A stretch of DNA of 64,000 nt, taken from the NCBI GenBank assembly GCA_041645495.1, contig JBAZPZ010000001.1, positions 1 to 64,000 on the forward strand. Direction: 5' to 3'. The DNA is from 0-14-0-20-45-22 sp041645495. Its GTDB lineage: Bacteria; Fidelibacterota; UBA2242. Within the stretch, counting starts at the first letter, position 1. Every line of letters starts with the position of its first letter. The notes under the pieces were generated by a model. The model was not told the origin of the DNA and made no database searches. It worked only from the letters and a program-made list of their open reading frames with translations. Below are positions 53,253 to 59,880 of the stretch, piece by piece. The translations under genes and the position numbers were made by a program.

Positions 53253-53780
53253 CTATTTTTCCAATTCAACTTGTAAAATATCTAACTCTACGGGAGTCGG
53301 ACGGCCAAAAATGCTGACCATGACTTTCAATTTCTTCTTGTCTTCATTGATTTCCTGAACGATTCCTCTGAAATCGATAAACGGTCCATCAGCTACCTTG
53401 ACCGGATCGCCCAACTTGAACGGAATCGCAAGTACTTCCCGACCGTCTTTTTTCTCGACTTCGCCCAAAACCCGTTTCACCTCTTCCGGTTTCAGCGGAA
53501 TCGGCTTTCCCAACGCACCGACAAAACTCATGACACCGGGGACATTTTCAACGAGATATTGAGATTCTTTGGTTATCTCCATCTTCACCAACACGTAACC
53601 GGGAAAAAATACTTTGTTACGCACGCGTTTCTTCCCCTCGCGCATCTCCATGATGTTTTCCGATGGAACGAGAACATCCTCGATGTACTTCTGCATACCG
53701 GCATGTTCAGCCTCGTGCATGATAGCCTCTCGGATCTTTTTTTCCTTGCCGGAAAATATTTTTAAAACATACCATTCCAT
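53253..53780 (-). CDS. nusG: Transcription termination/antitermination factor NusG
   Basis: ATG at 53780 (MEWYVLKIFSGKEKKIREAI) gives 175 residues; the frame before it overlaps secE and has no family match. The NGN domain includes KVFFPGYVLVKMEITKESQY and GVMSFVGALGKPIPL. The KOW domain is GDPVKVADGPFIDFRGIVQEI. It links RNA polymerase with Rho or the ribosome. Confidence 0.97.
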   Translation of the reverse strand: MEWYVLKIFSGKEKKIREAIMHEAEHAGMQKYIEDVLVPSENIMEMREGKKRVRNKVFFPGYVLVKMEITKESQYLVENVPGVMSFVGALGKPIPLKPEEVKRVLGEVEKKDGREVLAIPFKLGDPVKVADGPFIDFRGIVQEINEDKKKLKVMVSIFGRPTPVELDILQVELEK

Positions 53781-53787
53781 AGCGGCA

Positions 53788-53970
53788 CTACAATATGAGG
53801 TTGACGATTTTCGATAACAGCAAATCGACGACAAACAGAAAGATCGACAAGATGAGCGAAAGCGCTAAAACGATGACCGTCGAACCTTTCAGCTCGTTCC
53901 AGGACGGCCAGGAGACTTTCTTCATCTCGAAAACGACCCCGTCGATGAATTCCCTGATCTTCTTAAACAT
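53788..53970 (-). CDS. secE: Preprotein translocase subunit SecE
   Basis: 60 residues, the short single-span form: an amphipathic helix (KIREFIDGVVFEMKKVSWPSW) followed by one membrane span (VIVLALSLILSIFLFVVDLLL). It clamps SecY. It lies between tRNA-Trp and nusG, the classical order. Confidence 0.95.
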   Translation of the reverse strand: MFKKIREFIDGVVFEMKKVSWPSWNELKGSTVIVLALSLILSIFLFVVDLLLSKIVNLIL

Positions 53971-54023
53971 ACTCTATTCCCCTTTGTGAGGTGACATAAG
54001 CGATTCTGTCCAAAATTCGATTG

Positions 54024-54096
54024 CAGGTGAGGCAGGAATTGAACCCGCAACCCCCGGTTTTGGAGACCGGTGCTCTACCAATTGAGCTACTCACCT
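54024..54096 (-). tRNA. trnW: tRNA-Trp (anticodon CCA)
   Basis: Acceptor AGGTGAG pairs with CTCACCT, G73 follows, the D-arm is GCTC-loop-GAGC, the anticodon loop CTCCAAA is in a CCGGT/ACCGG stem, and the T-loop is TTCAATT. CCA is not encoded. It lies between rpmG and secE. Confidence 0.97.
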
Positions 54097-54106
54097 TCAT
54101 TGCCAT

Positions 54107-54256
54107 CTATCTGGTTTCCTTATGGACCGTATGTTTCTTACACCAACGACAATATTTCTTGTGTTCGACACGGTTCGGATGCAGTTTCTTATTCTTATCG
54201 GTCGAATAATTCCGCCGCTTGCAAACCGTACATTCAAGGGTGATAATATCACGCAT
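54107..54256 (-). CDS. rpmG: 50S ribosomal protein L33
   Basis: I found this by translating the gap between tuf and tRNA-Trp: 49 residues, MRDIITLECTVCKRRNYST at the start and CRWCKKHTVHKETR at the end. Two C-x2-C pairs show the zinc form. It has the same tuf-rpmG-tRNA-Trp-secE order as many bacteria. Confidence 0.95.
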   Translation of the reverse strand: MRDIITLECTVCKRRNYSTDKNKKLHPNRVEHKKYCRWCKKHTVHKETR

Positions 54257-54271
54257 CTTCGTTACCTTTGT

Positions 54272-55462
54272 CTATTCCAATATTTCGGTTACGACGCCGG
54301 CACCGACCGTCCGTCCGCCTTCTCGAATCGCAAACCGCAACTCTTTTTCCATCGCGATCTCCGTGATCAATTCTACCGTCACGTTCACATTGTCACCCGG
54401 CATCACCATCTCGATGCCTTCCGGCAAGGTCACGACGCCCGTCACGTCGGTCGTCCGAAAGTAAAACTGCGGACGATATCCCTTGAAAAACGGCGTGTGG
54501 CGGCCGCCTTCTTCCTTCGTCAATACATAAACTTTACCCAAGAATTTCTTGTGGGGCGTGATGCTCTTCGGCGCCGCGACTACCATGCCTCTCTGCAGCC
54601 AATCTTTTTCGATTCCGCGCAGAAGCAAACCAACATTGTCCCCCGCTTGGCCGCGATCCAACAACTTGCGGAACATTTCAACGCCCGTCACGACCGTCTT
54701 CTTGTAGCCGCCCAGACCGATAATCTCAACTTCTTCACCAACCTTGATGACGCCCCGGTCGATTCTGCCCGTGCCTACCGTTCCGCGTCCCGTGATCGAA
54801 AAGACGTCTTCGATCGGCATCAGAAACGGCTTCTCGATGTCGCGCTTCGGTTCCGGTATGAAACTGTCAACCGCATCGATCAATTCCATGATGCACTTCG
54901 TCTTCTCCGGATCATCCGGATTGTTCAACGCTTCCAATGCGCTTCCCCGAATGATCGGCGTTGTGTCGCCCGGAAAATTGTACTTGTTCAGCAAGTCCCT
55001 TAATTCCATCTCCACCAAATCTATCAATTCAGGATCATCTACCAGATCTATCTTGTTCAAAAATACTACCATGCTCGGTACATTCACCTGGCGTGCCAAT
55101 AATACGTGCTCTCGCGTCTGGGGCATCGGGCCGTCAAATGCCGACACAACCAATATCGCGCCGTCCATCTGTGCCGCACCCGTAATCATGTTCTTGATGT
55201 AATCCGCGTGTCCCGGACAATCCACGTGCGCATAATGCCGCTTCGGCGACTCGTATTCCACGTGCGCCGTATTGATCGTGATCCCGCGCGCTTTCTCTTC
55301 CGGCGCGTTGTCAATACTGTCAAATGTCCGTACATCCGCAAATCCTTGCTTATGCAAAACAAATGTCATCGCCGCCGTCAACGTCGTCTTCCCGTGATCC
55401 ACGTGGCCGATCGTCCCTACGTTTACATGCGGTTTCGTCCGCTTAAATTGTTGCTTTGCCAT
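54272..55462 (-). CDS. tuf: Elongation factor Tu, copy 2 (tRNA-tuf cluster)
   Basis: 396 residues, identical in protein to the copy at 38724; antisense reading frames in both copies are also identical, so the DNA has no visible change. The stop codon is TAG instead of TAA, and downstream DNA differs at once. Shared upstream DNA includes the ribosome site (AAGGAGCACCG). The gene follows tRNA-Thr(GGT), as tufB does in Escherichia coli. Such identity is usually kept by gene conversion. Confidence 0.99.
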   Translation of the reverse strand: MAKQQFKRTKPHVNVGTIGHVDHGKTTLTAAMTFVLHKQGFADVRTFDSIDNAPEEKARGITINTAHVEYESPKRHYAHVDCPGHADYIKNMITGAAQMDGAILVVSAFDGPMPQTREHVLLARQVNVPSMVVFLNKIDLVDDPELIDLVEMELRDLLNKYNFPGDTTPIIRGSALEALNNPDDPEKTKCIMELIDAVDSFIPEPKRDIEKPFLMPIEDVFSITGRGTVGTGRIDRGVIKVGEEVEIIGLGGYKKTVVTGVEMFRKLLDRGQAGDNVGLLLRGIEKDWLQRGMVVAAPKSITPHKKFLGKVYVLTKEEGGRHTPFFKGYRPQFYFRTTDVTGVVTLPEGIEMVMPGDNVNVTVELITEIAMEKELRFAIREGGRTVGAGVVTEILE

Positions 55463-55528
55463 CGGTGCTCCTTAAGTTTTTATTTCTTCTCATTTTTTCT
55501 ATTTGACGATTACTCCAAGTTTTCCATG

Positions 55529-55601
<73 letters not shown>

Positions 55602-55651
55602 ATTCAGTCTCAAATTCTCTCGTTTTCAATGACCTTCCCGAAGCCTCGGGA

Positions 55652-55677
55652 CGCTCTACCAACTGAGCTACTTGGGC
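55652..55677 (-). pseudogene. tRNA-Thr 5' fragment
   Basis: These 26 nt are identical to the first 26 nt of the neighbouring tRNA-Thr(GGT): acceptor 5' strand and complete D-arm. A small hairpin (TCCCG, 6-nt loop, CGGGA; 55636-55651) follows in place of the anticodon arm, and there is no T-arm or 3' acceptor strand. It cannot fold as a tRNA. It is probably the leftover of an incomplete duplication or of excision at a tRNA site. Confidence 0.8.
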
Positions 55678-55774
55678 AACGAGTTCCAAGTTTTGGGTTT
55701 TGGATTCGGATAAAATCAGTGAACCTAATCAACCATTCAACCCAATTTCTCAATCAACTTTTTTGACCAGGCTG

Positions 55775-55845
55775 AGCGGGTGAAGGGGATCGGACCCTCG
55801 TAGCCAGCTTGGAAGGCTGGAGCTTTACCACTAAGCTACACCCGC
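55775..55845 (-). tRNA. trnG: tRNA-Gly (anticodon TCC)
   Basis: Acceptor GCGGGTG/CACCCGC with U73, D-arm GCTT-loop-AAGC, anticodon loop CTTCCAA in a CCAGC/GCTGG stem, and T-loop TCCGATC. 71 nt without CCA. Confidence 0.96.
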
Positions 55846-55855
55846 AAAAGAAGAG

Positions 55856-55938
55856 TGGGCCGGGATGGGTTCGAACCACCGTAGGCATTCACCGGCAGAT
55901 TTACAGTCTGCTGCCATTAACCACTCGGCCACCGACCC
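55856..55938 (-). tRNA. trnY: tRNA-Tyr (anticodon GTA)
   Basis: Acceptor GGGTCGG/CCGGCCC with A73, D-stem GCC/GGC, anticodon stem GCAGA/TCTGC around CTGTAAA, a long variable arm as usual for bacterial tRNA-Tyr, and T-loop TTCGAAC. 83 nt without CCA. Confidence 0.96.
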
Positions 55939-56101
55939 ACTAAGTATTTTTTGTTGATTTTTTTAGAAGAGGATTTTGAAAATTGTTTGAATCTTCAATC
56001 TGACACCTTCGAAAGCGTTTACTCTCTCCCAAAAAACCCGTCAGTCACGAGCATTGGTAACCGTCAAATCTCTATTTCAAATATCTTCATTTCAAACGTC
56101 G

Positions 56102-56174
56102 AGCCACCAGTAGGATTTGAACCCACGACCCGCTGATTACAAATCAGCTGCTCTACCAACTGAGCTATGGTGGC
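56102..56174 (-). tRNA. trnT: tRNA-Thr (anticodon TGT)
   Basis: Acceptor GCCACCA/TGGTGGC, D-arm GCTC-loop-GAGC, anticodon stem GCTGA/TCAGC around TTTGTAA, T-loop TTCAAAT. First gene of the tRNA-tuf block and of the whole superoperon. The order Thr-Tyr-Gly-Thr-tuf is the same as in Escherichia coli thrU-tyrU-glyT-thrT-tufB. Confidence 0.97.
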
Positions 56175-56469
56175 ATTCATTTGTCAAACATTTCACCCGT
56201 CAGTTCCATCGGTCGCATCTCAACTGTCCGCGCTTTCCGGGCTACGGTAGCTATCAGTCTGCATTTAAAAAAGCCACGAAATTTACAAATAATTTTTCCC
56301 ATAACAACAATATTTTTTCACTTCAAGATCATTTTTTTGAGGACTTAACCGTCTCCAAACAATTTTTCAGTTCATTTTACTGATTACTGTCTATCGCTGA
56401 ATCTTGATAATCCGCACGCCTTTGCTTTGATGCCGCTGTCTATGCGTTTGAGAATATTTTCGATGGTTA
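56175..56469. other. Intergenic region before the tRNA/ribosomal superoperon
   Basis: No gene is seen. It must hold the main promoter of the leftward superoperon, but I found no clear -35/-10 pair: TTGTTG and TGTAAA 17 nt apart near 56285-56315 are only weak candidates. The stretch 56270-56350 is A/T-rich. The end next to 56470 is similar to sequence beyond the receiver-protein gene (see the repeat at 56446). Confidence 0.5.
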
Positions 56470-56507
56470 TTAAAACGATTCCTTCCAAATCAAACGTGCC
56501 AGGAAAT
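56446..56507. repeat. Diverged repeat, copy A (matches 59819-59880)
   Basis: An ungapped comparison by eye with 59819-59880 gives 51 identical bases out of 62. The repeat covers the last 11-12 codons of two genes and about 20 nt beyond their stop codons. It points to duplication of DNA rather than protein convergence. Confidence 0.7.
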
Positions 56508-56952
56508 TGGCTATGTGTCCTTTAGTTTCGATTCCACGGTAATCATCGCGAAATCCGACTTGAATATTGACTGCATTACTCTGGTCTGGAGTGATGGAAC
56601 CGATATACGTTGGGCTGAGCGAGTGCCAAAAGTTCAGATAGAATAATCGTTCGGATTGTCGCCCGCAAATCATTTTATCTGTCCTCAAACCGAGTTGGCG
56701 GAACAGTTCGCTGAACAGAATTCCGGTACAGAAAACCTTGCTTTGTTTGCAGGTTTTGTACAAATCCTTGTAAGAACGGGAAAGTTTTGTTTTGACTTCA
56801 TCCAGACGAAAGTCGGATTGATCGAAAACAAATGCGAGCGCTTTTTCGTATCCCATCACTCCCAGCGGTTCAAGTTCAAACAATGCCCGAGTTCGATCAG
56901 TCTCGGTTTTCAGACTTTCAATCATCGTCCGAAAAAGAAGCCCGATTTCCAT
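56470..56952 (-). CDS. 160-residue protein equal to the C-terminal domain of the receiver protein
   Basis: Not recognised as a named family. Its C-terminus (FYLNFWHSLSP near residue 104 and IANFLARLIWKESF at the end) matches the last part of the 513-residue receiver protein (FYQNLWHSIFP and FPYFLARLIWNESFT) with similar spacing. The start (LLFRTMIESL, then MGYEKALAFVF) aligns with FFFMIAMRAWF and MPYEKMLATLF there. It lacks the receiver domain and the R-x4-H motif. It follows the VIT-VWA gene by 18 nt, so it is the third gene of that operon. It may be a free partner, decoy or immunity-like version of the domain, or a truncated remnant. Confidence 0.75.
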   Translation of the reverse strand: MEIGLLFRTMIESLKTETDRTRALFELEPLGVMGYEKALAFVFDQSDFRLDEVKTKLSRSYKDLYKTCKQSKVFCTGILFSELFRQLGLRTDKMICGRQSERLFYLNFWHSLSPTYIGSITPDQSNAVNIQVGFRDDYRGIETKGHIANFLARLIWKESF

Positions 56953-56970
56953 GCTTAAACCCGATTAACC

Positions 56971-59271
56971 TTACCCGAGTCTTACATCTTCCATCTGGAT
57001 TTGATAATACTCAAGAAACCGTCTCGCTTTATCCGCAAGAAACGCCCATTCTGATTCGAACTCTTCGAAGCGTTCTTCGAGAATCTTTAGCGCGATTGCT
57101 GTTGCGACGATATCTTTTGCATTTACCAAACGCTCATGGATTTCATGGATGGCGGTCAGAACTGTTGCCGTGTCAATTTTTGAAATAACTAGCAGATCAT
57201 TATTCAACTCCCAGTGCCCGTCGGCTTTCTGAGACTGAATAAGTCTCATCATTTCCTCGTGGTTTTCATTAACAATTGAAGGAGTAGGAGATGCCATTCG
57301 TTTTCTTGAAAATTTTGGTATATCGGGTGTATGTGAGCACAGATTACTTATCGCGTCGAAAGCGACATCGTGGTCTTCTATTACTAATGGACGATAAACA
57401 GATTCCATTTTTTTTCTAATGAATGTGGGCATTTTTGTTTCCTCGACTGCTCCATAGTTTTTTGTCAGTTCTATGGGAACTCGGCGGAGTTCAGGTTGAG
57501 TCGAGGCAACTGCGGCTTTACGCCTCTCGATGCCAATAAAACTAGTTAGCGAATTGACTAAATTGTACTGACGTCCAAGTTCTATAATTTGTTGGTTGAT
57601 CATCTTATCCGTTCTATCAGATTGGCTTGAGCCTCGATGCGCAGAAGCAGGATTTTCCTCCAAATCCCGGACTAGTCGGCGCGCCATCAAAGTCGGAACC
57701 GCTGAGTGTTCTTGGACAGTATCCGGTGAGATGGTGAACTGCCAGTCAAAAGTACATTCTCCGGATTTTGCCTGCAGATGAACATCAGCCTCAATAAGTT
57801 CGTTCAATCTGGCAAACATGGTTAGGCGGTCACCTGAGAAAAGATTGTCGATCTGAGTTGGTGTCTGGCGTATAGGTTCCATCGGGGACCAATCAAGTTT
57901 GATAGATTCAAAATGAGGCGAACGGGTTCGTTGAAAATGGCGCAGGATTTTCGGTTCAATGCGTTCACCCGGAAAAATAAACTCAGCGAAATCACCGGTG
58001 GATCGTGCCAACCCTTTAAGGAAATATTGATTCACACCGCGACCGATACCGACCGGAAACAGATGACATGAATTCCGATATTTATTGACAAGACTGATGA
58101 CTTCCGGCTCATTTCCGATCTCACCATCGGTAATCAGCAAGATCGCTTTGGATGCGTCGCTTTCCTTCTTCAATATATGCTCCAAGGGGGAGAATACTTC
58201 TGTGCCGCCCAGGTCCGCCTTAATACTCTGTGTATGCGAAATTGCCATATCGAGATTTTTCTGAGTATAATCAACCGCTGAATGAAACAATGACCGATAG
58301 GAACTCCCGAACTCGATCACTTGGAACCGGTCACCTTCCCGCAAAGAATGCAGACAGATTTGAAGCGCGTTTTGTGCTTGAGCGATACTTTCGCCAATCA
58401 TCGACCCGGAACAATCGAGCAGAAAAATGACTGTCCGGTTTGCTTTGAGCAGTACGTCGATCTGAGGGGTAAAATTCATCATCGCGACGAAGCCGGAATC
58501 GACGTCTTTCGCTAAAACGACAGAAGGCTCCTCTGGATCCTTTTTTCTGAGAACCAACACAAAATCCTGATTCAACTGAGTCGTTTCAGTTCCAAGAGAA
58601 ATGACGGCTTCGTTATGAATCGTTTCAATACATATTGGATGTGAGGGTGACTGAAAGGACTGGAATTTATCTGCCTGCCGGACATGAATCTTCAGTTTCA
58701 AACCATAAGGCAATTCGCCAGCCACTGTTGGCGGGGATATATGGTCGATGAGCGCCGGGTCGCTTTCCGAAAGGGTTTTAGTCGGGAGATAACGCGGTGA
58801 TATAGTTGTTGGCAAGAAAAAGCGAATGCCATCTCCTTCGGAATCTAATTCCATGACGTATTTGATTTTAACGAGCACAGATTGTTTCGGTAACAAATTG
58901 CCGATGCTGGCGGTGAAAATGTTCGGCCTGTCCTGGTCCAGTAAAAATGCACCCCAGCCTTTGGAAATTGATTCGTCGTATTTTTCAAATGCCGCTTCTT
59001 TCTCATCGACTTTTGCGACGATAGTCTTATCGTCGGTTTCCACATCGAAACCGCAGACGGCGGCAGATTCGGGAAGTGGAAACGAATACACTGCTTCAAT
59101 CGCTTTTTCTTCGATGTTCTGATAGCGCTGCTGTACCTCGACTTCTGCGGAAAAGTCGTCGATATGCGCTTCGACACTGACACCGCGCAGGGGAACTGGT
59201 GTCGCGTTATCTGCCTGAAACACGCCGAAATACTTTTCATCGTTGGAAAGATGAGAACTCTTATTCAACAC
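56971..59271 (-). CDS. VIT and von Willebrand factor A domain protein
   Basis: 766 residues, no signal peptide. A VIT domain (residues 15-145; VPLRGVSVEAHIDDFSAEVEV, EAVYSFPLPESAAV, FEKYDESISKGWGAFLLDQ) is followed by a VWA domain with MIDAS residues D286-x-S288-x-S290 in FLLDCSGSM, and later TDGEIGNE. The C-terminal third is less conserved and ends in a helical region with DGHWELNNDLL. This is the layout of inter-alpha-trypsin-inhibitor/VWA5A proteins; in bacteria they are thought to act as metal-dependent protein-binding scaffolds. The start is GTG at 59271 with AAGGAG 7 nt before it, and overlaps the MerR gene by 11 nt. Confidence 0.88.
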   Translation of the reverse strand: MLNKSSHLSNDEKYFGVFQADNATPVPLRGVSVEAHIDDFSAEVEVQQRYQNIEEKAIEAVYSFPLPESAAVCGFDVETDDKTIVAKVDEKEAAFEKYDESISKGWGAFLLDQDRPNIFTASIGNLLPKQSVLVKIKYVMELDSEGDGIRFFLPTTISPRYLPTKTLSESDPALIDHISPPTVAGELPYGLKLKIHVRQADKFQSFQSPSHPICIETIHNEAVISLGTETTQLNQDFVLVLRKKDPEEPSVVLAKDVDSGFVAMMNFTPQIDVLLKANRTVIFLLDCSGSMIGESIAQAQNALQICLHSLREGDRFQVIEFGSSYRSLFHSAVDYTQKNLDMAISHTQSIKADLGGTEVFSPLEHILKKESDASKAILLITDGEIGNEPEVISLVNKYRNSCHLFPVGIGRGVNQYFLKGLARSTGDFAEFIFPGERIEPKILRHFQRTRSPHFESIKLDWSPMEPIRQTPTQIDNLFSGDRLTMFARLNELIEADVHLQAKSGECTFDWQFTISPDTVQEHSAVPTLMARRLVRDLEENPASAHRGSSQSDRTDKMINQQIIELGRQYNLVNSLTSFIGIERRKAAVASTQPELRRVPIELTKNYGAVEETKMPTFIRKKMESVYRPLVIEDHDVAFDAISNLCSHTPDIPKFSRKRMASPTPSIVNENHEEMMRLIQSQKADGHWELNNDLLVISKIDTATVLTAIHEIHERLVNAKDIVATAIALKILEERFEEFESEWAFLADKARRFLEYYQIQMEDVRLG

Positions 59272-59680
59272 GGTTTTTCTCCTTTATTGGGTTTATAAAT
59301 ATTATTCCTAATTGATTCTTGAGATAGGTTGAGATTTCAATCAACACCGACGGCGCTGGGACTTTGACAGGGTGCGAAAATTCCAGTGTGAGTCCTTCGG
59401 TGATGCGGACACGCGTGACGATTTCCCGCGTCGGAGTTTCGATAATTGGTTCCGGCTGTTCCGAATTCAAATGCACGGCCTGTCGGAGCAAAATTCCCTG
59501 CTTCTGAAGATCGCGCAAGCGGGCGATCTGCGTCAAATGCTCGTCTGTGTAATAACTACCCCGTCCAAGTCCAACCGGGGGTGACATCAAGGCGTTCTGC
59601 ACGTAAAAACGCACGGTGCGGCGACTGACTCCCGCCAGCTCCGCCAATTCTCCGATCTTGTACTGTTTTTCTTCTTTCAT
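59261..59680 (-). CDS. MerR-family transcriptional regulator
   Basis: 139 residues from ATG 59680. The N-terminal winged helix-turn-helix is typical: YKIGELAELAGVSRRTVRFYVQNALM, GRGSYYTDEHLTQIARLRDLQKQGILL. The C-terminal part (about 70 residues) has no Cys pair for metal binding and no obvious ligand domain. A frame 14 codons longer exists, but its ATG (59722) would lie upstream of the -35 box of the promoter described next, so it is rejected. The operator over the promoter suggests self-control, as with HspR. It is first in an operon with the VIT-VWA gene. Confidence 0.88.
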   Translation of the reverse strand: MKEEKQYKIGELAELAGVSRRTVRFYVQNALMSPPVGLGRGSYYTDEHLTQIARLRDLQKQGILLRQAVHLNSEQPEPIIETPTREIVTRVRITEGLTLEFSHPVKVPAPSVLIEISTYLKNQLGIIFINPIKEKNRVE

Positions 59681-59686
59681 GGCTTG

Positions 59687-59719
59687 AATATAACACTTGA
59701 CTGTCGCATTGTCAAGTGT
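59687..59719 (-). promoter_or_regulatory. Promoter with HAIR-like operator before the MerR gene
   Basis: TTGACA (59710-59715) and TATATT (59687-59692) are 17 nt apart. Between and over them lies a perfect 9-bp inverted repeat, ACACTTGAC-N9-GTCAAGTGT (59693-59719). Read as CTTGACA-N7-AGTCAAG it resembles the HAIR operator of HspR (CTTGAGT-N7-ACTCAAG) in its half-site start and its spacing. The -10 box ends 6 nt before the ATG, so the mRNA would be leaderless or almost so. Confidence 0.75.
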
Positions 59720-59818
59720 CATATTAAAAATATTTATTTGTGGATACTGGCTTAGGAGAATTCTTAGTGAGGATATTTAATTGTACTGGCGGTTTGTCCA
59801 GATCGCTGGTATTGATGA

Positions 59819-59880
59819 GTTTGAGAATACCGTTGTCGGTTACGTAAACGATTCGTTCCAAATCAAACGTGCCAGAAAAT
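59819..59880. repeat. Diverged repeat, copy B (matches 56446-56507)
   Basis: Partner of the repeat at 56446-56507. It covers the end of the receiver-protein gene and about 20 nt after its stop codon at 59840. Confidence 0.7.

Noticed and set aside
53781..53834. 18-residue N-terminal extension of NusG
   Set aside because: It overlaps secE and has no family match; ATG 53780 gives the normal NusG start.
54122..55003. 293-codon plus-strand frame
   Set aside because: It is antisense to tuf and rpmG, and the tuf part recurs antisense to the other tuf copy.
55602..55677. A sixth functional tRNA gene
   Set aside because: Only the acceptor 5' strand and D-arm are present; no anticodon loop of seven, no T-arm, no 3' acceptor strand.
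59681..59722. Longer MerR protein starting at 59722
   Set aside because: That ATG is upstream of a strong -35/-10 pair, so it would not be transcribed from it; the HTH begins right after ATG 59680.
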